This document shows, piece by piece, positions 21,595 to 33,229 of a stretch of 64,000 nt of DNA; position 1 is the stretch's first letter; each line of letters opens with the position of its first letter. The notes under the pieces were generated by a model. The model was not told the origin of the DNA, searched no databases, and worked only from the letters and a program-made list of their open reading frames with translations. This DNA comes from Isoetes taiwanensis. Taxonomy: Eukaryota; Streptophyta; Lycopodiopsida; Isoetales; Isoetaceae. The stretch spans positions 5,722,649 to 5,786,648 of the forward strand of contig JAJEKV010000076.1 in the NCBI GenBank assembly GCA_021234155.1, written 5' to 3'. Made by a program: the position numbers and the translations under genes.

Positions 21595-22943
21595 ACCCCT
21601 TATTCCTTAATCTACAGCGTACGTAAAGTTCCTCGTTTGTGGGGTATGCAAGTACAAAATTTGCTATACTGTATAACGAGATTCGCAAAATACTATAAGA
21701 TTTCAAGCGGAATACTATATGGTGTTGATTTTGTACGTGCAAAATACAATTATGAGGGATCTCGCTGCCCTACGTCACCCCCCGTGTGAATATGCACCCA
21801 GACCAAAGGGGGTTTAAAGGGGATTCTAATTTAAATGTGTTGGACCCAATGGTTGTGTTAATTAATGTCAGTGGTAGTTATGTGTTGGTTGTTAATGTCA
21901 ATAGTTGTTATATTTTTATATGTTGGATGTTAATGGTTTGTGTTGCAAAAAAAATTTTTTGGCCCTTTCGAGGCCTTAGGGACGTCATCCCGGTGTGACA
22001 AAAAATTTTAGAATTCAAACCGAAAAAAAACTAGAATTCATTTGAGGCTTTCATCATTGTAGCTTTTTGAATATGATCACAATAAAACAAATAGAACATA
22101 AGTAAAAGTTACCATAAAGATAGAGCAGTTTGATCCCATTATTCTGAAAGTCATAAAGTTTGCAACACCCATACACAAACATTTTTCAACTGGAATTTAA
22201 CAGCAGCCTTTGGCCTCCATGGATTCTTGTAGTGAGAAACCAAAGTGGGAAACTTTTCTGCTTGTTAGCACAAGGATCTAGAAGCCTTAAAATTTGCTTA
22301 ATAAGCGCCTCAAAATCTAAAAAAAAAAATGCATGGTAATTTTTGCAAGCTTCATTCGGAATGAGCCATAAAATAATATCCAATAGCTAATCTCATTATT
22401 AATCACCGGTAGGATGTGAAAGCCTACCAAACCCGGCCGAAAAATTGCTGTTTTAACATACATAACTTAACCAAACATATCCATATCATACACTATCAAA
22501 AAGATCTCGGAGAGAGCTTTCTAAAACAATAAAAATCATCTCAAACAGAGCTCTGGATCAAAAGTTATGATAAGAAATGTGTTGCCAGCGGGGAAACTGC
22601 ACTATATGTGCCCTTCAAGCCCTTCATGTGCCAAGTATGCACCACACACACAAAAAGAGGGCTTTTGTTGTGAGTCATTGGTTGTTAACCATTGAAAAAA
22701 AGGGCTCAAAAATCAATGGCCCTTCATGTGCCCATTATGCACCACACCCACAAAAAAAGGGCTTTTGTTGTGAGCCATTGGTTGTTGACCATTGAAAAAA
22801 AAAGGCTAAAATCAATGGCTCAGAAATGGTGCACTCTAGATGTACGCATTAGTACATCCATTTGGATACATCACGAAATCATAGGAAAACTTTAGTGAAA
22901 AGCGTACAAAAACACAAAGGAAACCCCCTGTTATTATGCTACA
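21595..22943 (+). mobile_element. Element B copy B2 with partial M core, inside the LINE tail
   Basis: 21595-21785 matches the M core from its ATTCACCCCTTATTCC segment onward; 21786-22943 is collinear with B1, including the GC hairpin region and a two-unit minisatellite. The left side is the (ATTCT)n LINE tail. The right side (from 22944) is again (TATTC)5, so the element sits within or between two pieces of the same microsatellite. Confidence 0.75.
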
Positions 22944-22968
22944 TATTCTATTCTATTCTATTCTATTC
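22944..22968. repeat. (TATTC)5 microsatellite
   Basis: Five perfect units directly after the GCTACA end of element B2. The motif is the same as the LINE tail at 21580-21594. Confidence 0.85.
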
Positions 22969-24399
22969 TTAATGGAGTGCATTTTTGCACACTTCTTGCA
23001 ATGGTTAGGATAGTGGAAAAAATGATTCAACATAGCTGTTTTTTTTATTGGAATATAAAAGATGAAGGAGAAAGAAAAGATGGGATATTAAGAGTGGAAA
23101 AAGTGTTGTCAGAGGCTGGGTTGCAAGGAAGTTATTCATGTCTTAGAAAACTGCCCTAAATGCTTAGAAGAAATTGGCTTTTTAAAACATTAAATATGAA
23201 CATATAATGATTCCACTTCACAAAGTTGATCAAATCATGAATTGCTAATTTAATTATTTTTTAGCCCATGGAGATGAATTGGTAGGCATAATAAAGGATC
23301 TTGCATGTAGAGAAGTCTAATGAAGAGAACATCTAATGATCAAGTTTGAAATAAGGTGTCCCACTTCCATACATTCCATGCATTTCCAGTATTCTATGTT
23401 GCATGCATTATGCAACCTCATGATACATTCTACTACCCCTTGCAATGCATTCTCTATTGCAAAAAATGAGTGTTGTGATATGGTTTAAGGTTAATATCAA
23501 ATAATGAGCTCGGGGGAGTGGCCAATATGATTAAGCTTTGGGCGGAATCATATAGAGTTAGTATATATCATGGTTGGGAACAAAATGCAAAGGGAAAGGC
23601 AAAGGCAAAAGGCAGGCTAAAGTCGCAGAGACTTCTATAAATAGAACCTCAACTTCAATTGGTGATATCTCCGCAACCAGAGCTCCGATTGAGTCGATAT
23701 TTACTTCACTGGAACCGGCTCGGAGTCCAGTTTCTGAATTGAGGCAGTCTTTCCTATGACTCATCCGAATAAGAGCGTTATGGCCGGAAGACTGATAGGG
23801 GGTCAAGAAAGACTGCTCTACTCATTCACTCTTGAATCTGATTCCTAGAAAGCCATTACTTTTTTTCTAGAGTTTCTACTATTCTTATTTAATATCATGT
23901 TATTATCCTAGAACCTGACTCTTGGTGTATCATATTGAGGTCTGCTAGCTCGAGAAAGGAGCTACAAGAGGAAACTGATTGTCGGAAGAAGCATTGAGGA
24001 TCCCTCCCATACATTCATGCGCAAGGGATGACGGAGGTTGTTACGGGATATTTGACCAAGCCAGTCCACAAATGAAGAAGGGCTTAGCACCCACTAATCC
24101 CACACATGCATCATGAGTACCACCCCTCCCCAAAAACACAAAAAAAAAAAAAAAAAAAAAATCCAATTGGTCGAAGGCTTGGAACTAACTTTCCATAGAT
24201 TTCCCAATTTCAACATATGGTATTTGCTCAGTGCTATTGCAGTCTTTGACAGAATTACAAAATATGACGTGGTTTTATGGATGATAGTTGTAGAGCACAT
24301 GTCCACATCGATATGGCAAGTAAATATCCATTGCCATAACATGATATGGTTTCATGAACGACAAGTATAGACCACATGTCCAGCATGGAATATCCAGCA
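22969..24399. other. Intergenic, no recognised gene
   Basis: A 61-codon frame at 22977-23159 and an 83-codon minus frame at 23558-23806 have no motif. A GGCAAAGGCAAAAGGC-type short repeat lies near 23590-23615 and a 21-nt poly-A run at 24140-24160. Dispersed repeat D (23.11-23.29 kb) lies inside this stretch. Confidence 0.35.
23110..23290 (+). repeat. Dispersed repeat D, copy 1
   Basis: An inverted copy lies at 58766-58925. Shared phrases are TTCATGTCTTAGAAAACTGC, TAAATATGAACATATAATGA, GATCAAATCATGAA and CCCATGGAGATGAA. Non-coding. Confidence 0.75.
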
Positions 24400-24665
24400 T
24401 TATAACAAGGGGTTTTTTTGTGATTTTATACGCTTTTTGACATGGTTTTTATATGATTTCATGGGCGTATTGCACGAGGCATACTAATCAGTATATGTAG
24501 AGTGCACACTGGATTCATATATTTGAATGGCATTTTATCTATGGTTTTGCAATGGTTTTGCCTTGCATGTTTTTGTTCCTTAAAAACATAATTAATTTAA
24601 TTTTATGAAGTCCATGCAAGCAACGAGGCATTGAACTTTAGGTTCAACTTTAGGGTTCGTGGAGT
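24400..24665 (-). repeat. Dispersed repeat C, copy 2 (inverted)
   Basis: Reverse-complement match to 3345-3622: AAGGGGTTTTTTTGTGATTT at the start, CGCTTTTTGACATGGTTTT, GGCGTATTGCACGAGG, GGTTTTGCCTTGCATGTTTT and GCAAGCAACGAGGCATTGAA in the same order. Confidence 0.7.
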
Positions 24666-26694
24666 AGCTAATCGATCAAGTGATGCAGATTTTGGGTCAG
24701 ACAGCCTCCACGCCCCTATGGCCGTCATTTGGGCAATTTGTCAAGGTCCTTTGGTAGATCTTGCCCGCCGGAGCCGGTGGCGGCCTTGGTGCGTGGGTCA
24801 GGCCGGGTTCTAGCACTTGTGGTGGTGGTCCCGATGTTTTGTCCTGGAAGAGCTAATGCATTTAATACCGCCGGGTGGGCGTTTTTGTTGCTGATGTGAC
24901 AATATTTGATGGGGATCGAAGCTCTTTCCTTGCACACCATTTGTGAAAATCCGGCGTCTCCGCAGCGGTGGTAAGCGTTCCATGGGAACAAAGCACCGCG
25001 CCTTTGTTCATGTGGGGGGGATGATTTGGGACCCGGTTTCATCCGTGGACCCTTGAGGTAGGTGAATTTATATTATTAATTTTTCACATGCCAAATGTTG
25101 ATCCAATGTCTTCTCTCTAGTTGTCCTTGGGAGGCTTAGCACCTAAGAATCCGGATGTTTTACATTGACCTTATCTCACCGACAAACCCGGGGCTTATGT
25201 TTCATATTGGCGGTTGATGTCATCATATGGTCAAAAGTTTGGTCATCGTTCCGCAAGGCGATTCCAGTCACGGAATCGGCCGTACCAAAAGCAATTTTAT
25301 TTTAATCGGTGCTTTTATTAAGGTTCTGCCTTCTGCTTTGTATGTCATAAATAGGTGGTTCCAAAAGTTAACCAAGAACAGGAGGATATGAATTCAGGCA
25401 ATGGGTATGTTCTCTCTGTAATTTTGCACATGCACAGGGCGGATAATCCTTTCAGAGCACAGGTTTTGTGGACTGCTAATGCAGACCGCCCTCTCAACAC
25501 GCGTTTGTTGCAATGAAGGGAGTTTCTTACGTGGAAGTTCTTTTCTTCATTAAGCTCGCTATTTGCTTGTAATTCCTCTCAGAATTAGGTTATTTGTCTG
25601 CTATTACTCTCATAATCGTGGCAATGGAGCGTTACTATTGAAACAATGTCCTTTGGAAGGCTTTGCTATCCACCGAAATTTGTGGCAATGAAGGGATTTC
25701 TTACTTAAGAAGCCACACATCTCGGGTCTGAGTAGAATTCGGTGGAAGTGGAAGTGAAAGGGCTTTCTTACGTAAAAGCTCAATATCTTTTCCTTCTCCC
25801 TATTTGCATCCGCAGGTCCTTTGGGTGCCATCTCAGTTCTTTTTTGACGATTGTGTATCAGAATTAGGTTATTTGTATTTGCTTTGTGGGTTGTTGTTTG
25901 GTTTTCATTCCTCGGCGGTTTTCTCTATTGGCGGTGGCCTTTATTTGCAAAAGGGAATGCTAGAGCAAGACTCTTCATCCAGGTTTTTCTTTCTTCTACT
26001 ACTAGTTGAAACAATGTCCTTTGGGGTCGGTGTTTGAATTGCTATGTTTTGCATTTTTTTGTAATATATGGTAATGCAAAATGCTAGAAGATGCTTTTAA
26101 AGAAAATAAAGTTGTTTCAAGCGCAGAGATTTCATGAAATGCAGGGTAATGCATTTGAGATAAAGGCTTCACAAGCCCAAAGCATTATAGCCTCTCTAAT
26201 GCCCCACATGAAAGGTGAATCTATTTAACTATTTATGTAATGACTAACCTTCACATGCTGAATACATGATACTTGTCATGTTGAAATAGGATATTTGATG
26301 AAATGGGATATTTGAAATTCATTGGGCAGTTGCCGCCAAGTAAAATGCTTTTATGTATCATATATACATTTGCTACATGTTCTTTGTTCTCAATATTTAA
26401 TGATGCCTGTTATAATGCTAGATATTACCTCTATGAGATTGTGGTGCTGAAATAAGATATTTATATCCATGCATTTTCTACATATCCTTTGTTCTTTGTT
26501 CTTACTATTTGATGGTCAGATTCTGCATAGCAAATCACCATATTCTTACAGTTGTTTATTTCTATACAACCACCATATACAACCTCTATAGTGTATATTT
26601 CTTGGCACTTGCATACTTACATAAACGGGCTAACTGGCCCATAAAGTTTACCTATGCTTACTCGGGCCCAAATTTTTTTTTAATATAGCAATCA
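24666..26694. other. No convincing gene
   Basis: GC-richer near 24.70-25.05 kb, with a 105-codon minus-strand frame of no recognised family. A phrase with GAAGGGA/TTTCTTACGT is repeated loosely between 25.5 and 25.8 kb. Near 26110-26210 a short frame flanked by possible splice sites reads RFHEMQGNAFEIKASQAQ, which I cannot assign. Confidence 0.3.
25388..25516 (+). pseudogene. Possible B-lectin (S-receptor-like kinase) fragment
   Basis: The plus strand reads MNSGNGYVLSVILHMHRAD, then AQVLWTANADRPLNTRLLQ and a stop (about 42 codons). The VLWTANADRPL segment resembles the VVWVANRDxPV motif of bulb-type lectin domains in G-type lectin receptor kinases. It is too short to be certain; no kinase or transmembrane region was found nearby. 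Confidence 0.25.
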
Positions 26695-27146
26695 ACACAC
26701 AACTACCATTAACATTATTAACACAAAGCATTGAATTTAACACATTTAAATTAAAATCCCCCTTAAACCCCCTTTGGTTTGGGTGCATATTCACACGGGG
26801 GGTTACGTAGGGCAGCGAGAGCCCCAAAAATATATTTACAATACATGTACAAAATTAACACCATTAAGTACATCCTCTCAAACCTTATAGTATTTTGCAA
26901 ACCTTACTATACAATATACAAAAACTTGTACATGCATACCCCACAAATGAGGATCGCTATGTACGGTCCAGATTTTGGAATAAAGGGATTATATGCCCAT
27001 CCGACAGCTCTCGTTGCCCGGAGTAACCCCCGTGTGAATATGCACCCAAACCAAAGAGGGTTTAAGGGGGATTTTAATTTAAATGTGTTAAATGCAATGG
27101 TTTGTGTTAATAATGTTAATGGTAGTTGTGTGTTGTTAATGGTAGT
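26695..27146. mobile_element. Foldback-type element, copy FB2
   Basis: The left arm (26695-26805) and right arm (27020-27146) are inverted copies, with the M core (about 26806-27020) between them in the opposite orientation to FB1. Arms and core share the sequence of FB1, including GGTTTGGGTGCATATTCACA and GCTCTCGTTGCCCGGAGTAA. Non-coding. Confidence 0.75.
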
Positions 27147-28327
27147 TGTGTGAATATGTAGCATAATAACAGGGGGTTTTCTTTGTGTTTTTGTACGCTT
27201 TTCACTAAGGTTTTCCTATGATTTCGTGATGTATTCAAATGGATGTACTAATGCGTACATCTAGAGTGCACCATTTCTGAGCCATTGATTTTAGCCTTTT
27301 TTTTTTCAATGGTCAACAATCAATGGCTCACAACAAAAGCCCTTTTTTTGTGCGTGTGGTGCATAATGGGCACATCAAGGGCCATTGATTTTAGCCTTTT
27401 TTTCCAATGGTCAACAACCAATGGCTCACAACAAAAGCCCTCTTTTTGTGTGTGTGGTGCATAATGGGCACATGAAGGGCTTGAAGAGCGCATGTAGTGC
27501 GATTTCCCATGGAAGCAACACATTTCTTATCATAACTTTTGATCCAGAGCTCTGTTTGAGATGATTTTTATTGCGTTGGAAAGCTCTTTCCGAGATCTTT
27601 TTGATAGTGTATGATATGGATATGTTTGGGTAAGTTATCTATGCTAAAACAGCAATTTTTCGGCCGGGTTTGGTGGGCTTTCACATCCTACTAGCCGATT
27701 AATATAGGATTGCGCTATTGGATATTGTTTTATGGCTCATTCCGAATGAAGCTTGCAAAAAATTACCATGCATTTTTAGATTTTGAGGCAGTTATTAAGC
27801 AAATTCAAGGCTTCTAGATCCTTGTGCTAACAAGCGAAAAAGTTTTCCACTTTGGTTTCTCACCACAAGAATCCATGGAGGCCAAAGGCTGCTGTTAAAT
27901 TCCAGTTGAAAAATGTTTGTGTATGGGTGTTGCAAACTTTATGACTTTCAGAATAATGGGATCAATCTGCTCTATCTTTATGGTAACTTTTACCTATGTT
28001 CTGTTTGCTTTATTGTGATCAAATTCAAAAGCTACAGGTGATAAAGCCTCAAATGAATTCTAGTTTTTTTCTGGTTTGAATTCTAAAATTTTTGTCACAC
28101 CTGGGTGTGGCGTCCCCTAAGACCCGAGAAGGGGCCAAAAAAAGTTTTTTGTAACACAAACCATTAACATCCAACATATAAAAATTAAATCCCCCAACAC
28201 ATAACAACCATTGACATTAACAACCAACACATAACTACCATTGACATTAACTAACACAACCATTGGGTCCAACACATTTAAATTAAAATCCCCCTTAAAC
28301 CCCCTTTGGTTTGGGTGCATATTCACA
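27147..28327 (-). mobile_element. Element B copy B3 (inverted)
   Basis: A reverse-complement copy of B1/B2, from GAATATGTAGCATAATAACA at the left to the FB-type arm ending GGTGCATATTCACA at the right. It contains a two-unit minisatellite (27.30-27.49 kb). It directly abuts FB2, so the two share the GTGTGAATATG junction. Confidence 0.78.
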
Positions 28328-28497
28328 CGGGGGGTGACGTACGGCAGCGAGAGCCCTCATAATTGTATTTTGCACGTACGAAATCAACACCATATAGTAT
28401 TCCGCTTGAAATCTTATAGTATTTTGCGAATTTTGTTATATAGTATAGCAAATTTTGCACTTGCATACCCCACAAACGAGGAACTTTACGTACCAAA
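28328..28497 (-). mobile_element. Partial M core next to B3
   Basis: Begins GGGGGGTGACGTACGGCAGCGAGAGCC and ends at ACGAGGAACTTTACGTA, matching about two thirds of the M core at 21595-21785 in reverse. The far end is missing. Confidence 0.6.
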
Positions 28498-29088
28498 CAT
28501 GTAAGTTGAATGTGGATCTTTTGCAAGGATTTCAATGATGGACAACAATGGTTTAACATTCACACTAAAATTCAGAGACTCTCAACAAGATAGTGGCCAG
28601 CTTCGAACAATCCCATATGCCAACATTATTTGTGCATGTATTAGACAAGCAAATCCATGACCATGTGATAAATGCTCAAGATATTATACAAGATACTTTC
28701 TCCTTACTTGTTTGTTTGTTTGTTGCAAAAAACATAGACCGCAGGGTGTGAAAACATCAACACGTGAAGACAGGCTACTAGTGTGAAAACATCAACACGT
28801 GATACCAGAAGACAGGCTACTAACTCTTTCAACAAGATTGACGCTACTTTTACTGTAAAATTTACCTTCACTAATCTATGCATCCAAATACGTAAGAGAA
28901 GCCCAATATAGTGGTGGCAATGACTAGCTCAGTACCTAAAAGTTGTTTCCTTCAACTAGCATGCCAGTTCTCAGATTTTTGAATACATTCAAAAATAAAG
29001 GGCCCAAATTATTCTAGAACCGACATGTGCTACAATTATTATCCTCTTCTTTAGTGATTTTTTGCCTTCCATCATGCAAAAATTTTAA
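28498..29088. other. Intergenic with a short tandem repeat carrying CACGTG
   Basis: Two imperfect units of about 36-44 bp at about 28745-28826 (GTGTGAAAACATCAACACGT followed by GA and an AGACAGGCTACTA end) each contain a CACGTG palindrome. No gene is recognised in this stretch. Confidence 0.45.
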
Positions 29089-29425
29089 AGAATGAGAATG
29101 AGAATGAGAATGATGTTTTATCGTCCACTGAGGCCAATCGGCCTATGGGACCCACAAGGAGCGCAACAAACTTATTACTGTCCGGGTTAAAAAACCCCCG
29201 CCCCGAAGGGTTTTCGAGGGAAAAACCGTGACAGTAATAAGAATGCTGTCAAACTGTACAAGTATACATCAATGTATATATACATGTCAAGTGTGTGCCC
29301 AAGGACATAGCTGATCTCGCATGTCCATAATCTCATGAAGGTATGATCCCAGCACCCGTACGGATGCTGTGCTCAATGTCACATGTAATGGCTGGCCAGG
29401 CACTGCTAACTCAGTTGTTGATTAT
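29089..29425 (-). mobile_element. LINE 3' end fragment with (AGAATG)4 tail
   Basis: An (AGAATG)4 microsatellite (29089-29112) abuts TTTTATCGTCC, then CGGCCTATGGGACCC and the G/C-rich 3' UTR segment of the same LINE family. The fragment is truncated near 29425. The tail motif differs from the GAATA tails of the copies at 5.6 and 21.6 kb. Confidence 0.8.
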
Positions 29426-30897
29426 ACTCCTGCTAATATGAACAAGTGAGGAAACATGCACCCGTCATGCAACTTTATAGCATATCATATTGCAAGGGCT
29501 TTAACTTCAAACATTTCTTTGCATTTTCGTACTCCAAACATCGTGAAGATTGATATTATTATAGCCTCATACTTGGATGAATGTACCTCATCTACTAGAC
29601 AACAAATAATATAATGCACATATATCCATGTTGGACCCATATGCATTTGCTATAATACCACATTAATAATACAACTTCACTACAAAATCTGATGTTTTCG
29701 TAAAAGAACTGTGATAGCAAATTAGCTCTTGGTTGCTTGACAAGTGGCAAAATGGAGAGAGGGGTATTCATAGGCGTAATATCCTGAGAAACATATCTTC
29801 CATTATAAGCAAGAGGCTAGTTTAGAGTGCTTATATAAGATGGCCCTAACCGGTACATTCGCAACCAAAGAAAAGATGATAGAGAAATATGCACCAAATA
29901 ATTTCAATTATATAGCAGAATAGCAGCTAGCAAAGATGCATAGGTTCAAGTAGGAGTTCTACTGCCACTTCAATAGCCGCCATTGCCAAATTTAATAACA
30001 ATAGTAATATCAGTCTGTCCTTTAGTCTGATTTTCAAATGGGAAGAACCACCGTGCCATCGCAAACCATAAGCCTTTGCAATAAGAAGCCACTTCAAATT
30101 CGTTTTGCAAAGAGACATTATAACACAAACACAAGGAACCTCTCTAACTGGCTGGGTAACGCTGCTGTAAAGGCTATGCATTTTGGTTGCTTGCATATTC
30201 TATAAGCCATTTTCATGCTAGGATAATCCATTTTGTACACACAAAATCGAAGTGGCCTGAATGTGAAGATATGAGAATGTAAAGAGCTTTGAGGGTAAAA
30301 TAATGAACTATTGATGTCGATGTGAAAATGAGGCTTCCCCTAACAATAGAGCGGGCGATTATTCTCAGAAGGAAAGGTAGATTTTATATTTTCTATAGCA
30401 CTTCTGACCAAAAAGCAACATTGATTCTGATGTCAAACAAACATATGAAAATAATAATAGCTTGGGTAAAGCAAGCTAGGGACAACTAATATCAGTATGT
30501 CATTGATGAGTTTAGAGTGATGAGTTTAGTGAGCTAAACATTGTTCAAATTTTAGATACCACAAGTACAACAGCTTATTGAAGTAAAGAGTATCAAAAAG
30601 GCAGTAAAAGGGATGACTTGAAGAGGCATAGATTTAGATTGGCACTTTAATAAAGGAAGTCCAACAGACACTCAAGACACCAAGTGTAAACTTGTTGAGG
30701 ACTGTTGGACAGTATACAGAGCAGCTTTGAAAGATGGAAATTTTGGTGCTTATTGTACTTTGAAAAAGCTACTGGATTGACCTTTAGATTTTACTAGCAC
30801 TGGAGCACAAAATAACTGACATTGTTGAGATTGAGCTGCACCTTCTCTTGAGGAAGATAAAGCAAGTTAGATATAATATTCTTTCCATCTTCGACTT
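29426..30897. other. No recognised gene
   Basis: An 89-codon minus-strand frame (29927-30196) and scattered shorter frames have no motif. A phrase near 30600-30780 (plus) looks coding-like in short pieces, but frames break repeatedly. Confidence 0.35.
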
Positions 30898-30902
30898 AAA
30901 TT

Positions 30903-31127
30903 TCTTAAAATAGCAAAACTGTAGAAGATACATTGAGATGACTGGTTGAGAATAGCTCTCAACGTAGCATACATATGATGGATTGTGACTGTTCATCCTA
31001 ATGGACATGACTGTTGGGTACAGTTGTGACTCTTAATATGGATTGCCAACATGGCAATCCACCTCATCTATATACACCACATCACCCGTATATCTATATT
31101 GATCTATACGATCACTTATTCTTAACA
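30903..31127 (-). repeat. 3' LTR, family 1
   Basis: Starts TCTTAAAATAGCAAAACTG and ends TTATTCTTAACA on the plus strand. The minus-strand start is canonical TG but the end is GA rather than CA. Confidence 0.88.
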
Positions 31128-31137
31128 CTCCCCCTTG
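31128..31137 (-). promoter_or_regulatory. Polypurine tract, family 1
   Basis: CAAGGGGGAG on the minus strand, immediately 5' of the 3' LTR. The identical block stands beside the family 2 LTRs. Confidence 0.8.
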
Positions 31138-31472
31138 ATCAATAGATCAATGAGGGTTTAATTTGAACTTCCCTTGTAGTTTTCTACTCCCCATTAATGC
31201 TCAACCTTGAAACACATCTAGATGGCTTTGGACATCACATCTTTCAATGATGTAGGGAGTTCTAAAACTGCGACTCTGTAGTCCTATATCTCATTACATA
31301 AGAAGTGAGGATGCCTAGATCATATTAATTAGCAATTTCTCCCCTTTGATCTAAGCATCTGAACTGCTAAGATCAATTACATTGGGGCCTCACACACTAG
31401 GACTATTTAGACATATACGACACCCTTTTTTATATTTACATATGATACTTACAAAAGGATATATCTTCCTTA

Positions 31473-31796
31473 TTAGCCATACTCTGGATGTCCACACGGA
31501 TCTCTCTTCTTCTTAAGCTTCACACGAGGACGATCTAAGCTTCTCCCATTGTGCATGAATGAGCCATTATGCCATTGAAAACTTTTAAAGTTTTGCTTAT
31601 TAATGTTCCTTTGTTTATATGCAATAACCGCCACGTCATTATTTGAAATAGCCAACAAAACCTGATTAGGTTTTCGACCATGTAAGAACGGATGCTTCCC
31701 TCCATTTCCGGCCAGGATATCTTGCCAGATCTTCGGTTTGCTTTCAATTCGGATGCCTAATCTTCGTCTGGAGTCGTTACAGAGGTCTTCCCGCAT
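31473..31796 (-). CDS. Short frame in family 1 interior, unknown
   Basis: 108 codons, basic, with Asn/Lys/Arg-rich stretches (YKQRNINKQNFKSF, RPRVKLKKKRD). It lies downstream of the acidic ORF and upstream of the polypurine tract. It could be the C-terminal, nucleic-acid-binding part of one gag-like protein now split by stops between 31797 and 32028. No CCHC knuckle is visible. The function is not known. Confidence 0.4.
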   Translation of the reverse strand: MREDLCNDSRRRLGIRIESKPKIWQDILAGNGGKHPFLHGRKPNQVLLAISNNDVAVIAYKQRNINKQNFKSFQWHNGSFMHNGRSLDRPRVKLKKKRDPCGHPEYG

Positions 31797-32028
31797 CTCT
31801 GCTCTTGCATGAAGTTCCTGCTGTGAATTAGATGCATTCGTCCAATCTGCTTTTCCAATATCAAGAACTGACCCATTAGGATTTCGGCCAGCAGATGCCC
31901 GGGTGGATGTTACATGGGGAAGGGGTGGGGCTGTCTGGGCTGTTTGCTTCTGTTCTCCAGGTTTCCATCAGATGGATTAGCTTTAAACAAAATTTCATCC
32001 AATACAGCTACTGCACCATTATCCTGAA

Positions 32029-32790
32029 TTAGGGCATGTAGTATCTCAGGTCATCTCCAAATAGATCTAAGACATCTCGGATATCCTCCTTTTCCCTTTG
32101 TTTTGCCAGTGGGCTTAGTTCCATCTGCTTTGCCAGAGCATAACTTCCATTGCTTGCATCTTGTTTTGTGAAACCTTCCCATTTCCTTATTTTGTTAATA
32201 CAGATATTGCTATCGTTTTCCTCTATACTCTTTTCTTCAAGATCTTGATCACTTTCAAGGTCCTCTCCATAATCAGTACTGCTCCAATCCCGATTTATCT
32301 GGAGGACTTGTTTGATATCTTTCTCAGCCTTTTCTTCCCTTTGCGCATTTGGCTGATCAGCAGCAGAGCTTGTCTCTTCATCAGATATTTCTGCCTTGAT
32401 TTGGGCATAATTATTGGTGATAAGTTCTTCCACATGCACAGGTATATCTCCATCAGTATATCCGGGTCCCTGTGTCTCATCATAGCCTTCAAGTACGACA
32501 GACTCCTCCATCAAAGTTTTTAAAGGTTTTGTCAATCTGCAAAACCAATCTGTCAGTAAGCAATTTTGTGCTTCTTCTTGAATTAATGGAACGTCTCCCA
32601 TCTCCACGTTGCCTAAGAAGTGACCATTTCTCCATGCCTCTTCTAGCATTACATCGCTGCCAAAATTATTGATATCTGCTCGCATCAATTCTCGTCCCCT
32701 TCTTAGTTTATCATCTCCATGGAATAGAACAATAGATTCATATTCCATCTTCTGAACTGCAATTTGCCGTCCCTCTTGCGACCTTGTCAT
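32029..32790 (-). CDS. Gag-like acidic ORF of family 1
   Basis: 254 codons including the stop, starting MTRSQEGRQIAVQKMEYES. It is acidic, with Glu/Asp-rich runs in the second half (EEKAEKDIKQVLQINRD, EDLESDQDLEEKSIEEND), and ends FGDDLRYYMP. It is the first ORF after the primer site, where gag is expected, but no capsid or CCHC motif is recognisable. The open frame in an otherwise non-coding small element suggests fairly recent activity or constraint. Function unknown; LTR-element context is certain, identity is not. Confidence 0.55.
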   Translation of the reverse strand: MTRSQEGRQIAVQKMEYESIVLFHGDDKLRRGRELMRADINNFGSDVMLEEAWRNGHFLGNVEMGDVPLIQEEAQNCLLTDWFCRLTKPLKTLMEESVVLEGYDETQGPGYTDGDIPVHVEELITNNYAQIKAEISDEETSSAADQPNAQREEKAEKDIKQVLQINRDWSSTDYGEDLESDQDLEEKSIEENDSNICINKIRKWEGFTKQDASNGSYALAKQMELSPLAKQREKEDIRDVLDLFGDDLRYYMP

Positions 32791-32940
32791 TCTTTTGTTG
32801 TCTAGACAGGTCTGCCAGGATCCTTCTCCTTCTGGCCCTTACTTGGCCATTCAAATGGTTTTCACCATTTGACCTGGATCTTAGAAATTATTTCTTAATT
32901 ATTTCTTTTACTTGGAAGAATAAGATTATAAGACCAGTTA

Positions 32941-33142
32941 TGCATGTCAATAATAAGATCATGCAAACCTGAATGCATTGGCATATTTTTGGAATGATAA
33001 GACTTGAATATTGCAGATTCTTCTGCTGCGGTGGCTCCAGTCATGCATATCAATAATAAGATCATGCAAACCTGAATGCATTGGCATATTTTTGGAATGA
33101 TAAGACTTGAATATTGCAGATTCTTCTGTGGTGGTGGCTCGC
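32941..33142. repeat. Tandem duplication, 2 units of 102 bp
   Basis: TGCATGTCAATAATAAGATC at 32941 recurs at 33043 (TGCATATCAATAATAAGATC); the whole 102-bp unit is duplicated with few changes. It lies between the gag-like start codon and the primer site, i.e. in the leader of family 1. Confidence 0.85.
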
Positions 33143-33217
33143 CTACCTCTTCTCTCATTTTCAAGTTTCTTCTACTGCTCCACAGGTCTTTCTGGTAGGA
33201 TCACTTGTAGAGCCTGC

Positions 33218-33229
33218 GCTCTGATACCA
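33218..33229 (-). promoter_or_regulatory. Primer-binding site (tRNA-iMet), family 1
   Basis: TGGTATCAGAGC on the minus strand, the standard 12-nt plant LTR-retroelement PBS, directly after the 5' LTR. Confidence 0.92.
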
